Of a DNA stretch of 64,000 nucleotides, positions 11,115 to 22,551 are shown one piece after another. This DNA is from Prostheceraeus crozeri (lineage: Eukaryota; Platyhelminthes; Polycladida; Euryleptidae). Every line of letters starts with the position of its first letter. Position 1 is the first letter of the stretch. The notes under the pieces were generated by a model. It was not told the DNA's origin. It saw only the letters and a list, made by a program, of their open reading frames with translations, and did no database searches. The stretch covers positions 124,001 through 188,000 of the forward strand of contig CAJQUW010012504.1 of assembly GCA_907163375.1 (NCBI GenBank). Reading direction: 5' to 3'. Both the position numbers and the translations under genes were made by a program.

Positions 11115-12060
11115 CGTGCATGTGATGTAGATATCCTATCGCTTTATTTGACCTGTAAAGCAGATTATTGCCCGCGCGGGAGATGATATTCACTCCAATG
11201 CACTGGAAGGAGCGCAATCTATGCCAATGATGAGTGCTCTTGTCCTGCTTTAGTATAGACTAGATCTGTGAATAGATATTTTCACGATTGATGAAGCTAA
11301 ATTTCTATTCAAATACTCTTGATAATCATAGACATGTCACTGACATATCATATTCAAGATAGCATGACTCCAGCTTCATAAAATGCATCTGGTTCAATGG
11401 TCGTCTAACTCTGATGGCATTCAAAGTTTGTCAGCTAAAAATTGTACATTTTATGACTTCCTGTTTGAAGAAGAATGAGTGAACTTACAGCAGCATCAAG
11501 AATCAAACATTGCTCAATAATTGAAGAGAATTCTGCGCCATTTAATTAATGCACAAGACCGAAGTCGTGTAATCTTGCTGTTGCAGTTTGTGGTGCATTA
11601 CATACCACCAAGCAAAGTCCGCAGGTATCAACACCAGTGGACAGTGGCAGATTACAGTATGCGCTCAATTAAGATGGAATTCGTCGTTGGACCCTATTAT
11701 AGGCCTCCAATCCAAGCTTCTATTTCGCAAAATTTTGAAACAATTCTTTTAGCGATACACTAACAGACCTTTTCCGTTGAACCTCAGCTCTTCAAACTGT
11801 GTATATGTGATATTTGGTCATCTAGCAATTCATGAAAATTTCCGTGTGATATTTTTTCATATAATACACAGAGATCATTGGAAGACCAGAGATATCTGCA
11901 CTAAACTATGCGTTATACTTCTCTACGCAACTCATGCATGAGATTGCTTCATCATAGCATTCGAACTCGTTAGGTTAAAATGGCTGTCACTCTCTGGACT
12001 CGGGCATTTAAGATATCTAACTCGTGGAGTGCTGTAAAGAAGCAATCATGCACTACCTGA
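11115..12060. mobile_element. Foldback repeat family F, copy 1
   Basis: The left module (11118-11340: CCGTGCATG, GTAGATATCC, TTTGACCTGTAAAGCAGAT, palindrome CCCGCGCGGG) matches 23932-24150 closely and 47670-47760 more distantly. The right module (11920-12060) is an imperfect foldback whose arms contain GCATGAGATTGCTTC and GAAGCAATCATGCAC. Between them is about 560 bp of unrelated sequence. No transposase is seen; the layout recalls non-autonomous elements with a terminal hairpin, but the class is unproven. Confidence 0.6.
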
Positions 12061-12779
12061 GTAATGAACCAATACGCCCCCTGTTATGCCTTCTTAGCTG
12101 TACAAATTGTCACTTGACACAGCCTCTCTACCGTCCCCTGCGCTCTGACACCGGTTGCGTTCTGTGAGTCACATCTCTGGCAGCTAGAATCCACTAAAAA
12201 AGTCGTCCTACAAGAATTCCACTCTTCCAATTACTTCCTTATCTCCGTCATTATCTTCTCATGCCTGACGCCAGAGAAAATACTCTTTGCTGAGCCTGGC
12301 AACCGTTGTGATGGCGGTTAGGACACCAGGATTTCATCATATACAGAAAAAAGATGAAATTACTTGGATACAAGAGTTCAAGTTGAATTCATCAAAAACG
12401 GAAGCAAGACGGCGTCATTAGGAGATGCACCGTCAGAGAAGTTTTCACCAACGATTGACTTTGTTCAAGTTTATGAGGTGTTTAACAAAGTAGAGAGCCA
12501 AAGTGAATGCCATGCAGATAGGTTGATGTTTTCGTGACTTACAAAGGATTCGCATGTCAAGATCTGATATTTCTTGATGTGCTGAGCGATTATTCCATTG
12601 CCGAGAACACGGGGATTTGATTGAGATTCACATCCCTGTGTAGATTGTGGAATGGTAATTAAATTGAGGAGAAAGAAAGAAAGATAGAGGAAGGACAGCC
12701 GAGAGGGACCCGGCTTTCCATTCTCACTGATCTGCTCCAAAAGAGGAGCTTTCGAGTATATTCTTTGTCAGCCACTATA
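12061..12779. other. No gene seen
   Basis: Short frames only, between family F copy 1 and the purine tract. Confidence 0.5.
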
Positions 12780-15165
12780 TAGTACATAGGGAGAGAAAAA
12801 GAAACGGAAAAGGAAAGAAAAAGAGACGGAAGACAAGGACAAGGAGAAGAAGAGAAGGCGAAGAAGAGAATGACAAAGAGGTGGAGAAGATGAAATGAAA
12901 AGAAGAAAAGAAGAAGAAAAGGCGAAGACGAAGAAGAGAAGAAGAAGAAAAGGCGAAGAAGTAGAAGAGAAGAAGACGAGAAGAAGAAGAGAAGAAGAAA
13001 AGAAGAAGAGAATAACAAAGAGGTGGAGAAGATGAAAGGAGAAGAAGAAAAGATGAAGAAGAAAAGGCGAAGAAGAAGAAGAGAAGAAGACGAGAAGAAG
13101 AAGAGAAGAAGACGAGAAGAAGAAGAGAAGAAGAAAAGAAGAAGAGAATGACAAAGAGGTGGAGAAGATGAAAGGAGAAGAAGAAAAGAAGAAGAAGAAA
13201 AGGCGAAGAAGAAGAAGAGAAGAAGACGAGAAGAAGAAGAGAAGAAGAAAAGAAGAAGAGAATGACAAAGAGGTGGAGAAGAGTGTAACAAAGAGGTGGA
13301 GAAGATGAAAGGAGAAGAAGAAAAGAAGAAAAGAAGAAGAAAAGGCGAAGACGAAGAAGAGAAGAAGACGAGAAGAAGAAGAGAAGAAGAAAAGAAGAAG
13401 AGAATAACAAAGAGGTGGAGAAGATGAAAGGAAAAGAAGAAAAGATGAAGAAGAAAAGGCGAAGAAGAAGAAGAGAAGAAGAAGAGAAGAAGAAAAGAAG
13501 AAGAGAATGACAAAGAGGTGGAGAAGATGAAAGGAGAAGAAGAAAAGAAGAAGAGAAGGCGAAGAAGAGAAGAAGAAGAGAAGAAGAAGGGAAGAAGTAG
13601 AGAAGAAGAAGAGAAGAAGAAGAGAAGAAGAAGAGAAAAAGAAGGGAAGAAGTAGAGAAGAAGAAGAGAAGAAGAAGATGAAGAGAAGAAGAAGAAGAGA
13701 AGAAGAAGAAGAGAAGAAGAAGAAGAGAAGAGAAGAAGAAGAAGAGAAGAAGAAGAAGAGAAGAAGAAGAAGAGAAGAAGAAGAAGAGAAGAAGAAGAAG
13801 AGAAGAAGAAGAAGAGAAGAGAAGAGAAGAAGAAGAAGAAGAAGAGAAGAAGAAGAAGAAGAGAAGAAGAAGAAGAGAAGAAGAAGAAGAGAAGAAGAAG
13901 AAGAGAAGAGAAGAAGAAGCAGAAGAAGAAGAGAAGAAAAAGAAGAAGAGAAGAAGAAGAAGAAGAGAAGAAGAAGAAGAAGAGAAGAAGAAGAAGAAGA
14001 AGAGAAGAAGAAGAGAAGAAGAAGAAGAAGAAGAAGAAGAAGAAGAAGAAGAGAAGAAGAAGAAGAGAAGAAGAAGAAGAGAAGAAGAAGAGAAGAAGAA
14101 GAAGAAGAAGAAGAAGAGAAGAAGAAGAAGAGAAGAAGAAGAAGAGAAGAAGAAGAAGAAGAGAAGAGAAGAAGGAGAGAAGAGAAGAAGAAGAGAAGAA
14201 GAAGAAGAAGAGAAGAAGAAGAGAAGAAGAAGAGAAGAAGAAGAAGAGAAGAAGAAGAAGAGAAGAAGAAGAAGAGAAGAAGAAGAAGAGAAGAAGAAGA
14301 AGAGAAGAAGAAGAAGAGAAGAAGAGAAGAAGAAGAAGAGAAGAAGAAGAGAAGAAGAAGAGAAGAAGAGAAGAAGAAGAAGAGAAGAAGAAGAAGAGAA
14401 GAAGAAGAAGAGAAGAAGAGAAGAAGAAGACGAGAAGAAGAAGAGAAGAAGAAGAGAAGAAGAAGAGAAGAAGAAGAGAAGAAGAAGAAGAAGAAGAAGA
14501 AGAGAAGAAGAGGAAGAAGAGAAGAAGAAGAAGAGAAGAAGAAGAAGAGAAGAAGAAGAAGAGAAGAAGAAGAAGAAGAGAAGAAGAAGAAGAGAAGAAG
14601 AAGAAGAAGAGAAGAAGAAGAAGAAGAGAAGAAGAAGAAGAGAAGAAGAAGAAGAGAAGAAGAAGAAGAGAAGAAGAAGAAGAGAAGAAGAAGAAGAGAA
14701 GAAGAAGAAGAGAAGAAGAAGAAGAGAAGAAGAAGAAGAAGAAGAGAAGAAGAAGAGAAGAAGAAGAAGAGAAGAAGAAGGAGAAGAGGAAGAAGGAGAA
14801 GAAGAAGAAGGAGAAGAGGAAGAAGAAGAGGAAGAAGAAGAAGAGGAAGAAGAGAAGAAGAAGGGAAGATGAAGAGAAGAAGAAGAGAAGAAGAGAAGAA
14901 GAAGATGAGAAGAAGAAGAAGAGAAGAAGAGAAGAAGATGAAGAGAAGAAGAAGAGAAGAAGAAGAAGGGAAGATGAAGAGAAGAAGAAGAGAAGAAGAG
15001 AAGAAGAAGAAGAGAAGAAGAAGAAGAGAAGAAGAAGAAGAGAAGAGAAGAAGAAGAAGAAGAAGAGAAGAGAAGAAGAAGAAGAAGAAGAAGAAGAGAA
15101 GAGAAGAAGAAGAAGAAGAATAGAATGACAAAGAGGTGGAGAAGATGAAAGGAGAAGAAGATTGG
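12780..15165. repeat. 2.4 kb GAA-rich pure purine tract
   Basis: Almost entirely A and G on the plus strand. The first 0.8 kb is a decayed minisatellite in which the phrase ACAAAGAGGTGGAGAAGATG recurs at roughly 100 to 140 bp; the rest (about 13550-15120) is expanded GAAGAAGAAGAGA-type microsatellite; the same phrase closes the tract at 15124. Long frames in several phases (lysine/arginine/glutamate on plus; serine/leucine/phenylalanine on minus) are explained by the repeat and are not called as genes. Confidence 0.95.
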
Positions 15166-16040
15166 AATTGCAGTCGGAGTTTGAAATGCATCTTGGTCAA
15201 CCACTTGGTATTCTAACTGCTGCCATCCAAGCCTCTTTCTCGACACATTGTGAAGTTCTAATTCTCTCATCCGCTTGTCAGGATATTGAATAATCGCTTC
15301 CTTAATCATTAAACTATTCTCCAGTTTCTAAACACTTAGACGATCGGTTTCTATAACATCCGGTTTCAAATGATGATGTAATCACGACTCCGTAGGGAGG
15401 GAGCTCCACTGAAGCTCATGTGATGCACTTCAAAGTCACCGCCACGGGCAGAGAGCAGCCTGATGAATCCTGGTGTCGATGAAAAGGAGGGTTTTAATGT
15501 GAGATGGGGACTTTTACTGCTTTCAAGTGACATCTGGACATTTAGCAAGTGCAGGTAATATCGATCTTACGCAGGAAAATGGCTCTGTTGAATATTTCAA
15601 TTCATAGTCAAAATGAGTAAAATTCATGTTTTGACTTAATTTTGGCGATTTTTCTCATTTCGTAGAGGCTCTCAAACATCAAATACTGAATCATGTGACT
15701 CACTTCAACTTTTATATCGAAGTTGATGTTCTGAATTCAATAATGTCTCAAATTTCATGGCATTCTGATAAATAGTTTCTTTTCTGCAAAAGAAAATGTA
15801 CGAAAATTGCCAAGTGTTTCACAATCTATAGGTATTTCTTGAATTTTACCCTTGGATTCCAATGATAATCCTTTAACCAAAGGCGACTGGCTGTGACACT
15901 CAAGAATTTGATTTTTGTATTCAGCGTTTCAAGATTTACAAATCCATGCTATTACGGCCTTTGTGCGCGAATTTAGGAAGAAAGTGTCAGTAGCTCCCGA
16001 ACTATAAAGATATATGATAATGGCCTTGAATCTCTGAAAT
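15166..16040. other. No gene seen
   Basis: AT-rich DNA with short, featureless frames. Confidence 0.5.
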
Positions 16041-16456
16041 CACAGAATTAGACTGCTCGTCTCTTCTTCTGTTTGACTAGAAAGGAAGCATTGGAACATG
16101 TAACGTTAATGAAATGGCACAATCTGCTGACATAATACCATAGCAATCGAACAATGAGCAGCCAGTTCAACATTAAACACGCCAAATTGTGCAAAGTTTC
16201 AGTGACTGTTATCAACCGGATCACACAGCAAAGAGACACAGACGATGTCAAATTCTAAAGAGAAGTTTGTGAACATTTTTTGTGCGCCTGCTAACTTTTT
16301 TAATAATGATCGGAGGCCCAACATTAGCGAGAAGACTTTTGCGCAATGATCTGAATTCTTCGAATCTGAGGGAATCGTGGCGATCGGAGCATTTTGAAGG
16401 AATTCACAGCAATCCGCAAGCGACGCAAGACTATTTTTTCTATCTGTGTAAGGCAT
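16041..16456 (-). mobile_element. hAT-like MITE, copy C (one end missing)
   Basis: Begins with the same terminus as copies A and B (CACAGAATTAGAC) and runs about 415 bp with high similarity, then stops at the junction with Penelope-like sequence around 16456. The second terminus and the target duplication are not present. The minus-strand open frame of the neighbouring reverse transcriptase reads on into this MITE by chance. Confidence 0.75.
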
Positions 16457-17310
16457 TAAAATACATTTAAATTCTTTAATCAAATTGAGAACGAAATTCT
16501 CAGGATAACCATTACTTTTAAAAATGTGTAGTATTTTTTGAATCTCATCATGGAAAATGCTCCAAATACTCGATATAATATACGCACGATTAATCATACC
16601 TAATACTAGGCCAGACTGCCATTGTTTAGGGCAATTCGCTTCAAAATTTAATAAAAGTCCAGTATACGTATCTTTACGAAAAACACTAGTTTCTACAGTA
16701 TTGGTCATATTTATGTTTACGTCCAAAAATGAAATATTTTTACCTCCAACTTCAGAGGTAAATTCTAAATTCGGGTGCTGTTGATTCAGAAATTGTTTAA
16801 AGCACTCAACTTTATTAATGTCATCAAAAATACATATGCAGTCATCAACATATCTATAGTGATATATGGGACTACACTCCTCATTATGCCAATTTCGTTC
16901 CATTTCAGAGAGGAAAAGATTAGCTAAAGTGGGTGCAAGGGGTGAACCCATGCTAACACCATCAACCTGTTTGAATATTTTATTATCAAAAAGGAAATGT
17001 CCTTGAGTAGCAAATTTACATAGTTTTATAAAGACATCTTTACCGTATTTAGGTTTATTGGAAGAGTTTTCTCTATAAACTAAATCCGCTGCCATCTGAA
17101 TAGTTTCATCGACTGGAATATTTGTGAATAGAGAAACTACATCAAAGCTCACTAAAATATTTTTATCATTAAACAGATTCCTATGTTCATTAATATTATT
17201 AATCAAGTGCTGTGTCGACTTCAGCATATATGTATCGTCAATTTGTTTTTTAATAATGCTATCTAGATACTTTGCTAAATTATAACTAACAGAGCCAATC
17301 GTACTTATAA
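16457..17310 (-). pseudogene. Penelope-like reverse transcriptase remnant
   Basis: The minus strand encodes a Penelope-type reverse transcriptase core. In order: PIISTIGSVSYNLAKYL, VSFDVVSLFTNIP with the first catalytic aspartate, GVSMGSPLAPTLANLFL, YHYRYVDDC with the paired catalytic aspartates, and ISFLDVNI. These are the fingers, palm and start of the thumb of the family. No GIY-YIG domain follows; MITE copy C abuts instead. I treat it as a fossil and describe only its parts. It is a different copy from the endonuclease remnants at 2852 and 60204. Confidence 0.85.
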
Positions 17311-17344
17311 TCGGTATATTCTATTGGAAATACATTGAAATTGA

Positions 17345-17378
17345 CGGGCATAAATTGTAAATTTCCAATTTATGCCCG
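17345..17378. repeat. Perfect 13-bp hairpin
   Basis: CGGGCATAAATTG (17345-17357) and CAATTTATGCCCG (17366-17378) are exact inverted copies around an 8-base loop, just upstream of the Penelope-like coding remnant on its own strand. Confidence 0.8.
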
Positions 17379-17404
17379 GCAACCGTGATAGAATGTTATG
17401 ATGT

Positions 17405-17505
17405 GAAAGCATAAATAGAGATTATAGCTGACTGTCGTCGTGCACTGCGCGCCCTCGGATATCTGTCCGCCACAGATAGCTATAATTCCTATATTATGTC
17501 AGACT
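17405..17505. repeat. Short foldback repeat, copy 1
   Basis: An imperfect inverted repeat of about 30-bp arms (ATTATAGCTGACTGTCG near 17417 against its partner near 17480). Its right half in reverse complement matches 26200-26275, so it is a dispersed family. Confidence 0.55.
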
Positions 17506-19163
17506 CCTGTGTCTCAGATATCTATGATTTGAAGATTCTCGCAGATGTGGAAGTCCAGTGTTGTTTCACTAGCTCCAGTGTACAAAGATTCACAGCTTTA
17601 CGATCACCTCATCGCCATCATTCACTCAGTCGTACTGAGAGAGAAATTGACCCGTTTGCAGACAATCTGACAAACTCACTCTGTCTTTTGTAGCTTTGAA
17701 ATGTTTTCCCTTCGATAGTCGAAACATTTTGAATTTCCGGTTTCTCTGAGCATTTGAAAGCTTTTAAAATTCGCAGCCATTTTCTGGGTTGATAGTTTTC
17801 CTTCCTGGATGCTTAGAAGCGGCACGAGAATGATGGAAAGTAAAAAGGATTTGTAAATATTCCCACATCCTTCCATTGTCCTCCTCAGCCGCTGATTCTC
17901 TTACAGAACAGACTCCGAACTGACTGCAGGTTCATCAGAGAGTTTGTGAGCTCGTGCACATTCTTCTACAACAGTCTGCTGTTGTTCTGTGCCAGTCCGA
18001 ACAATGTTGTAATAGATATTTAATAGATAAGATTCATAGATATTTCTCTTTAAATATAGAATCATCTGATAAAATAACCTAGTAGATATCGCCTTACGCC
18101 AGGAATTATCAATTTGATTCTTTTTATTTTAAGATCTAACAGCACTGACCTAGCAGCTGAAATGACCAGCAACAAACAGCTATTGTCCATTGTAGTCCCT
18201 CCATCTCAGAGGACAAGTCGTATATCTATCTATGGTTCTATGTTGTTGTCTAGAGAGGACAATAGAGAACTTGGATGGTAACAATGTGGACTCTGACAGC
18301 GAGTCTAGTTCAGGACTTCTCTGTCTTTAATTTGAGACAACTTCTCATGTTAATGCCGTATAACCTACATTTTCACGCAGAATAGGATCCAAATGAGAGG
18401 TATCACCTGTTTGAATATGAATGAAATTATACCGTTAACAAAGCCTGTAAACGACATGAAAAAAAATGATAAAAATTGATCCTGTACCCACAGGCTTATG
18501 ATTCATGTTTCCATTTTTGTATGATTGATCTTCATAACCATTGAAAACGATCCTGAGCAGAGTGATATTCCTGCATGCTTCCACAAGATTCTGCAGGCGA
18601 TTTTGTAATTTCATCTTTAATGGTTGACCGTGTCATTGATTTTCATAGATTGATATTCGTTTCGAATGAATTATCTTTCATGTTATCAAGACAACAGTCT
18701 CATTCTATAAAACATCCACTTGTTTACCAGTTTATCAATCATTTTCTGTTCTATTCGGTAGACAATTTGTGACTTATCGTCCACAATTATCAATGCAGTC
18801 ACAATCATTTCATGTAAAATTCATTGATGCGATGATAGAACGTCAATGAGAGATGTTGCATATTGTTGTTGCATACGTCTAATGTAGGTAATACCTAAGT
18901 ATTGAAAGTTTTCCTTCTGATGACTCCAAAGGCAGAATTGCAACTCACAAACACTAAATGACGCATTCACAAATGACTCTGGCTTCAAATCATTTTGTCT
19001 CCGTTATGAACACATGTTGGAGAGATTTCATGTCCGCTCTAATTAACATAGATATCTAACAATCCGATCTCTATGGTTCAAACTCGCGGTAATTGTGTCT
19101 TAGGTGAACTCGCAACTTCTTCTCTTTGTGATTCGACTCATCAATCCTGCATCTCTCTTCCAG
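17506..19163. other. Probable intron DNA of the coiled-coil gene, no exon called
   Basis: Upstream of the first supported exon. A splice-acceptor-like TTCTCTTACAG at about 17895 is followed by sequence partly resembling the start of exon 19164 (shared TGCAGGTTCATCAG), but no coiled-coil coding follows. Nothing else is supported. Confidence 0.4.
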
Positions 19164-19341
19164 AACAAAGAATCAGAATTGATGCAGGTTCATCAGGAGC
19201 TCGGTGACATGTCTGCACGGTGGAAGAACGCTGAAGGTCAGTTGAGGAATGCTGACCAGTCCTCTGCTTCCCTGCGAGAGCAGGTCAATGAACTGAACGC
19301 GTATATCACCGAGACGAAGCGGGACTGCGACTCATTCAAAG
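19164..19341 (+). CDS. Coiled-coil protein, internal exon (first visible)
   Basis: Exon bounded by the acceptor CTCTCTTCCAG and the donor GTGAGT. It encodes 59 residues (NKESELMQVHQELGDM through DCDSFK) rich in E, Q, K and L with heptad-like spacing, so a coiled coil. It starts in phase 0 and ends in phase 1, which fits the next exon exactly. The start codon must lie further upstream, outside the window. I do not recognise the protein; many cytoskeletal, centrosomal and Golgi proteins look like this, so no symbol is given. Confidence 0.87.
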
Positions 19342-19634
19342 GTGAGTTATCTTTTTGCATACACGTGCTCATTTATCCGCGAACGCATAATTATATTAAT
19401 AATAGCAATATACTATTAGCACTACTCAAAATGTCTTCATAAGTAGGACGAATCCTGCCAGCCGCACATCTTTTGCATGACAATTTAATACATTGTTTAG
19501 TTCATTTCATTCTGCTGATAATCATTTGGATCCAGTCTCGTTGTTTCTCCGATTTCCTATAATGCTAAACTGCTCACGTCAGCACTTTTCAAAGGTTGTC
19601 TCTACTAGCCAAAAAATATCAACAGAGTCCTGTT

Positions 19635-20029
19635 CATTGAGTAAGTATATTAGGTAGAGTGGTAACGCCGCATTTATTAAATCCCCCATGTGTATGCACA
19701 TTCGATTTTATCAAATGAATCAGCTTAATTTCCGCTTAGTTAGGATCCTCTGATATCCAACTTGTTTCATACTACTTATATGAGGGTGTCATCTCGGTAG
19801 TATATAGATTTGCGAAATTCTGACTTTTTAAAGCTGCTCAAATAATTTTTTGCACCACTGCAACATAATCTCCGCAAAAACTGAATCTTTTCATATTAAA
19901 ATTTTCACTGTATGCAGATACTTCTTTGAGTCGAGACTCCACCTACATCCTTAGATACTCTATGCGTCCACTTTTCGTCAGGCAATTAATATATCCCTAT
20001 ATATCCTACCTATATATCCTACTCTATGG
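19635..20029 (+). mobile_element. MITE family M, short copy
   Basis: Starts GAGTAAGTATATTAGGTAGA and ends at ACTCTATG, the same imperfect inverted termini as the longer copies at 53235-54079 and 55490-56208. It lacks about 400 bp of their centre, so it looks like an internal deletion derivative. No coding capacity. A detached terminus of the family lies at 20693-20720. Confidence 0.72.
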
Positions 20030-20467
20030 TCCCGCTACATTTGCTTGTTCAGAGAGATCTTTCAGTGCATTCGGAGATGTATTTGCATAGCATCACAGAT
20101 TATCATAGTCCCATATTTGAAAGAATTTTTGTAGCAGCCTGTTGAATATTGAGTTATATTGAGGGATAGTTCAGATGTTAATCTTCTTTCAATGCAAGTT
20201 TATTCTCTTGCTACGCCTCACCAAATATGTAATAACAGAAAGAAAAAAGTCGCTCGACTTTCACCTTAAAGTCTCATGAAAGAGCGTGATGATCATTTAA
20301 ATCCAGATATCATCATCAACATCAAAGTTAGACAAATATTTTCATAAGCTGTCGGATCAGGCAACTGCTTCTGTACGCTTGCCACGCTTCATCAGTCACT
20401 CTATTAAAAGCGTGCTTGTATTACATGAATAGAAAGCCGGTCACACAGCAGGCAAAGCCACCAGACC

Positions 20468-20481
20468 GTCACCATGGTAAC
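20468..20481. promoter_or_regulatory. X-box-like palindrome
   Basis: GTCACCATGGTAAC fits the RFX-factor X-box pattern (RYYNYY, 2-base spacer, RRNRAC) and is nearly palindromic. It sits in an intron, and a chance match is quite possible. Confidence 0.3.
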
Positions 20482-20739
20482 AGAGACCCCTGCAGATGTG
20501 AGCGAGAGAACAGCGGGCTTCAGGACTGGAACCTGACCCACTCAGGCTGTGGATGACCAGGCATCGCGAAAATTGCCCTCCCGACGGCCGCTATGAAGTA
20601 GAAAAACATATTTCATTATGTAATACATGCGTATTTGCCTCATTTTGCATTATATTCAAAATCAAAGACGAATTTTCATTTCTAGACGAGTTACTACTCT
20701 ACCTAATGTACCTACTCTATGGTTGTGGCATTTTGAATC

Positions 20740-20835
20740 AGAATGCCTTGACGACTTCAAATGACACTTTCGAGACTCAACCTCTGGAACAATAGATCGC
20801 TAGGACAAGCACTTAACCACTGTGCCACGGAACAC
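20740..20835 (-). mobile_element. tRNA-derived SINE head, copy 2
   Basis: On the minus strand: TCCGTGGCACAGTGGTTAAG with a perfect A box, then about 30 bases later AGGTTGAGTCTCG in the B-box position. The rest continues into AGTGTCATTTGAAG, shared with copy 1 at 8222. Confidence 0.65.
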
Positions 20836-20934
20836 CAGAAGTTTTGTTAAGATACTTGTACACACCCGATGCGTTTCGTGTATTCACACTTCAACTGGGG
20901 CAGCCAACGGTAAAACAAGGTAGTAGTGATTTTG

Positions 20935-21015
20935 CTGACCCAGGAATCGAAGTTATGAGTCCATGGAAATCGTGAAGACGAGCTCGCACCTTCTTCACTA
21001 GGCCACGCCGACATT
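20935..21015 (-). mobile_element. tRNA-like element (SINE head or tRNA pseudogene)
   Basis: On the minus strand GGCGTGGCCTAGTGAAG resembles a tRNA 5' half with an A box, and about 40 bases on CTTCGATTCC is one base from a B box. It differs from the neighbouring SINE and may be a second SINE family. A 12-base inverted repeat (GACCCAGGAATC / GATTCCTGGGTC) links 20938 and 21024. Confidence 0.45.
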
Positions 21016-21335
21016 ACCACACCGATTCCTGGGTCAGGCGAATGCAGAATCAGAGGTGCTGGTGTCATTCTCTGTAGATTCAAAGTGACTTATGTATGGT
21101 ACGAGAGGTTATAATGCTGATAAAATTTACTGAGAGCTTCATCATTTTTGGTTGTGCCCACACTTCTGATGGATTGCCTCCCGTACGCCGAAATTAGCGA
21201 AGGAACGATGTAGTGTTAATTCAATCATGAATAATTGCGAATAACATGCATTGAATTTAGCACGCACTCATGTTCCCTCTGTGTAAACATTCCTTCATTT
21301 TGTTATCAATCGTTTCCCTGATATTTCCTTTGTAG

Positions 21336-21437
21336 GAGAAATGGGAAAACTAACTCAGGAGACTGCTGACCTGACCGCCCAAAAGGAACGGTTGGAAAGA
21401 GAATTAATGCAGGCACAGAAAGACTCTGAATTAGCAG
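21336..21437 (+). CDS. Coiled-coil protein, second visible exon
   Basis: Between the acceptor TTTCCTTTGTAG and the donor GTCAGT. In phase with the previous exon (a split glycine codon) it encodes EMGKLTQETADLTAQ through AQKDSELA, 33 whole codons plus one base, continuing the coiled coil. The next intron is only 61 bp. Confidence 0.87.
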
Positions 21438-21498
21438 GTCAGTGTTTTGGTGTTCCTCAAGGTTTGTCAGTTCGCCTATACTTCTATTTCCTCAACAG

Positions 21499-21587
21499 CT
21501 GAGAGAGAGCGAAGGAAAGACGAAGTGATACAGTCACAGAGACTGAAGCAAGAACGGAGCGATGCAGAATTGGCTCATCTGCGACAC
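21499..21587 (+). CDS. Coiled-coil protein, third visible exon
   Basis: Acceptor TTTCCTCAACAG, donor GTGAGT. It completes a split alanine codon and encodes ERERRKDEVIQSQRLKQERS then DAELAHLRH, ending in phase 0. The charge pattern is strongly helical. Confidence 0.87.
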
Positions 21588-21924
21588 GTGAGTACTGAAT
21601 CAGTAGATGATTGAACAGGGTGGCCATACGCACAAATTTATCATATCGTAAGAAAAAGAGAAATAAGATGCTGCGTACAGGAAGCCTGAAATTAATCACT
21701 GACCCTAATATCAGCTTGAAGATAGGCGTGTGAAATCTACATAAGCTTGCGACAATCTTTTGAAAAATTATGCCCTCTATATGGTCTAATAACCCCATGA
21801 TCTATCTAACACTTTTACTACCTCAAATGAACTGAAATATCTCATGCAGAATCATTGTGAAAATGGTGGTTTTACGTGCACATGAGCGGTTGATATATCC
21901 TCTATCAATAGCAAGCAGCCATCT

Positions 21925-22150
21925 GATGAGGTAGACTCCCTTGGTACGTCCATGTGCAAAGAATGCGAAAGGACTTCTGACCAAAGAAAGTGATGAATCT
22001 GGAGGCAGGGGGACGCAAACCAATGGGGCGACCGAAGAAGTGGTGCGACAACGTGTTAGCCGACTTCAGCACGTTGATCCTTAGGCGTATCGACGTTCAA
22101 GACCTACGTTTGCCGACTTCCAGCAACCGATTCGCAACCGGGAGGAAAAT
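21925..22150 (+). pseudogene. LINE reverse transcriptase C-terminal remnant, copy 2
   Basis: Same family as 3960-4330: WYVHVQRM, then PKKVMNLEAGGRKPMGRPKK, then a WCDNV and RIDVQD tail. It lies within the 881-bp intron between the third and fourth visible exons. At least one stop interrupts it. Being inside an intron it should be removed from the mature message. Confidence 0.68.
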
Positions 22151-22468
22151 GAGTGACCCTTTGTCGACGTTGAACACTCGTAATACGGGTAAATGTGGGA
22201 AAAATCGTTGAGTAAGCTAGTAAAACAAGAAAATATGACTCCGGGATCTTCCGTGTATTTGAGATATTCGCGTATTTTCAGGTCACATTCATAGGAAGAA
22301 ACCCAAAAATTCGCCATTTTTCTTGCTTTGATTGGGAATTTTTTTAAACAGCATTCATTTCAGTTCTGCATTATTACAAATGTACTGAATTATAAACGAA
22401 TATATGTTTGGACTTTTGCGGCAACGCCGCTTGAAACAATGATTCTGACTGTGAATTTCATTTTTTAG

Positions 22469-22551
22469 CTGTATGAACGAATGCAGAAAGACTTAGCGAC
22501 CCTCCAACTTGAAGCAAATGGTCCTTATTGCAGTGAGGATATGTTGGAAAG
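22469..22551 (+). CDS. Coiled-coil protein, fourth visible exon
   Basis: Acceptor TTCATTTTTTAG, donor GTAGGA. It encodes LYERMQKDLATLQLEANGPY then CSEDMLE plus two bases (phase 2). The coiled coil ends about here and composition changes to polar and proline-rich in the next exon. Confidence 0.85.

Larger units (their letters stand above)
19342..21335 (+). other. Intron between visible exons 1 and 2
   Basis: 2.0 kb, GT-AG. It contains an inverted-repeat MITE (19635-20029), an X-box-like site (20468-20481), a SINE (20740-20835) and a tRNA-like element (20935-21015). Confidence 0.8.

Noticed and set aside
13678-15123. Lysine/arginine/glutamate-rich forward frame and serine/leucine-rich reverse frames
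   Set aside because: Pure GAA-type microsatellite; open in several frames on both strands for compositional reasons.
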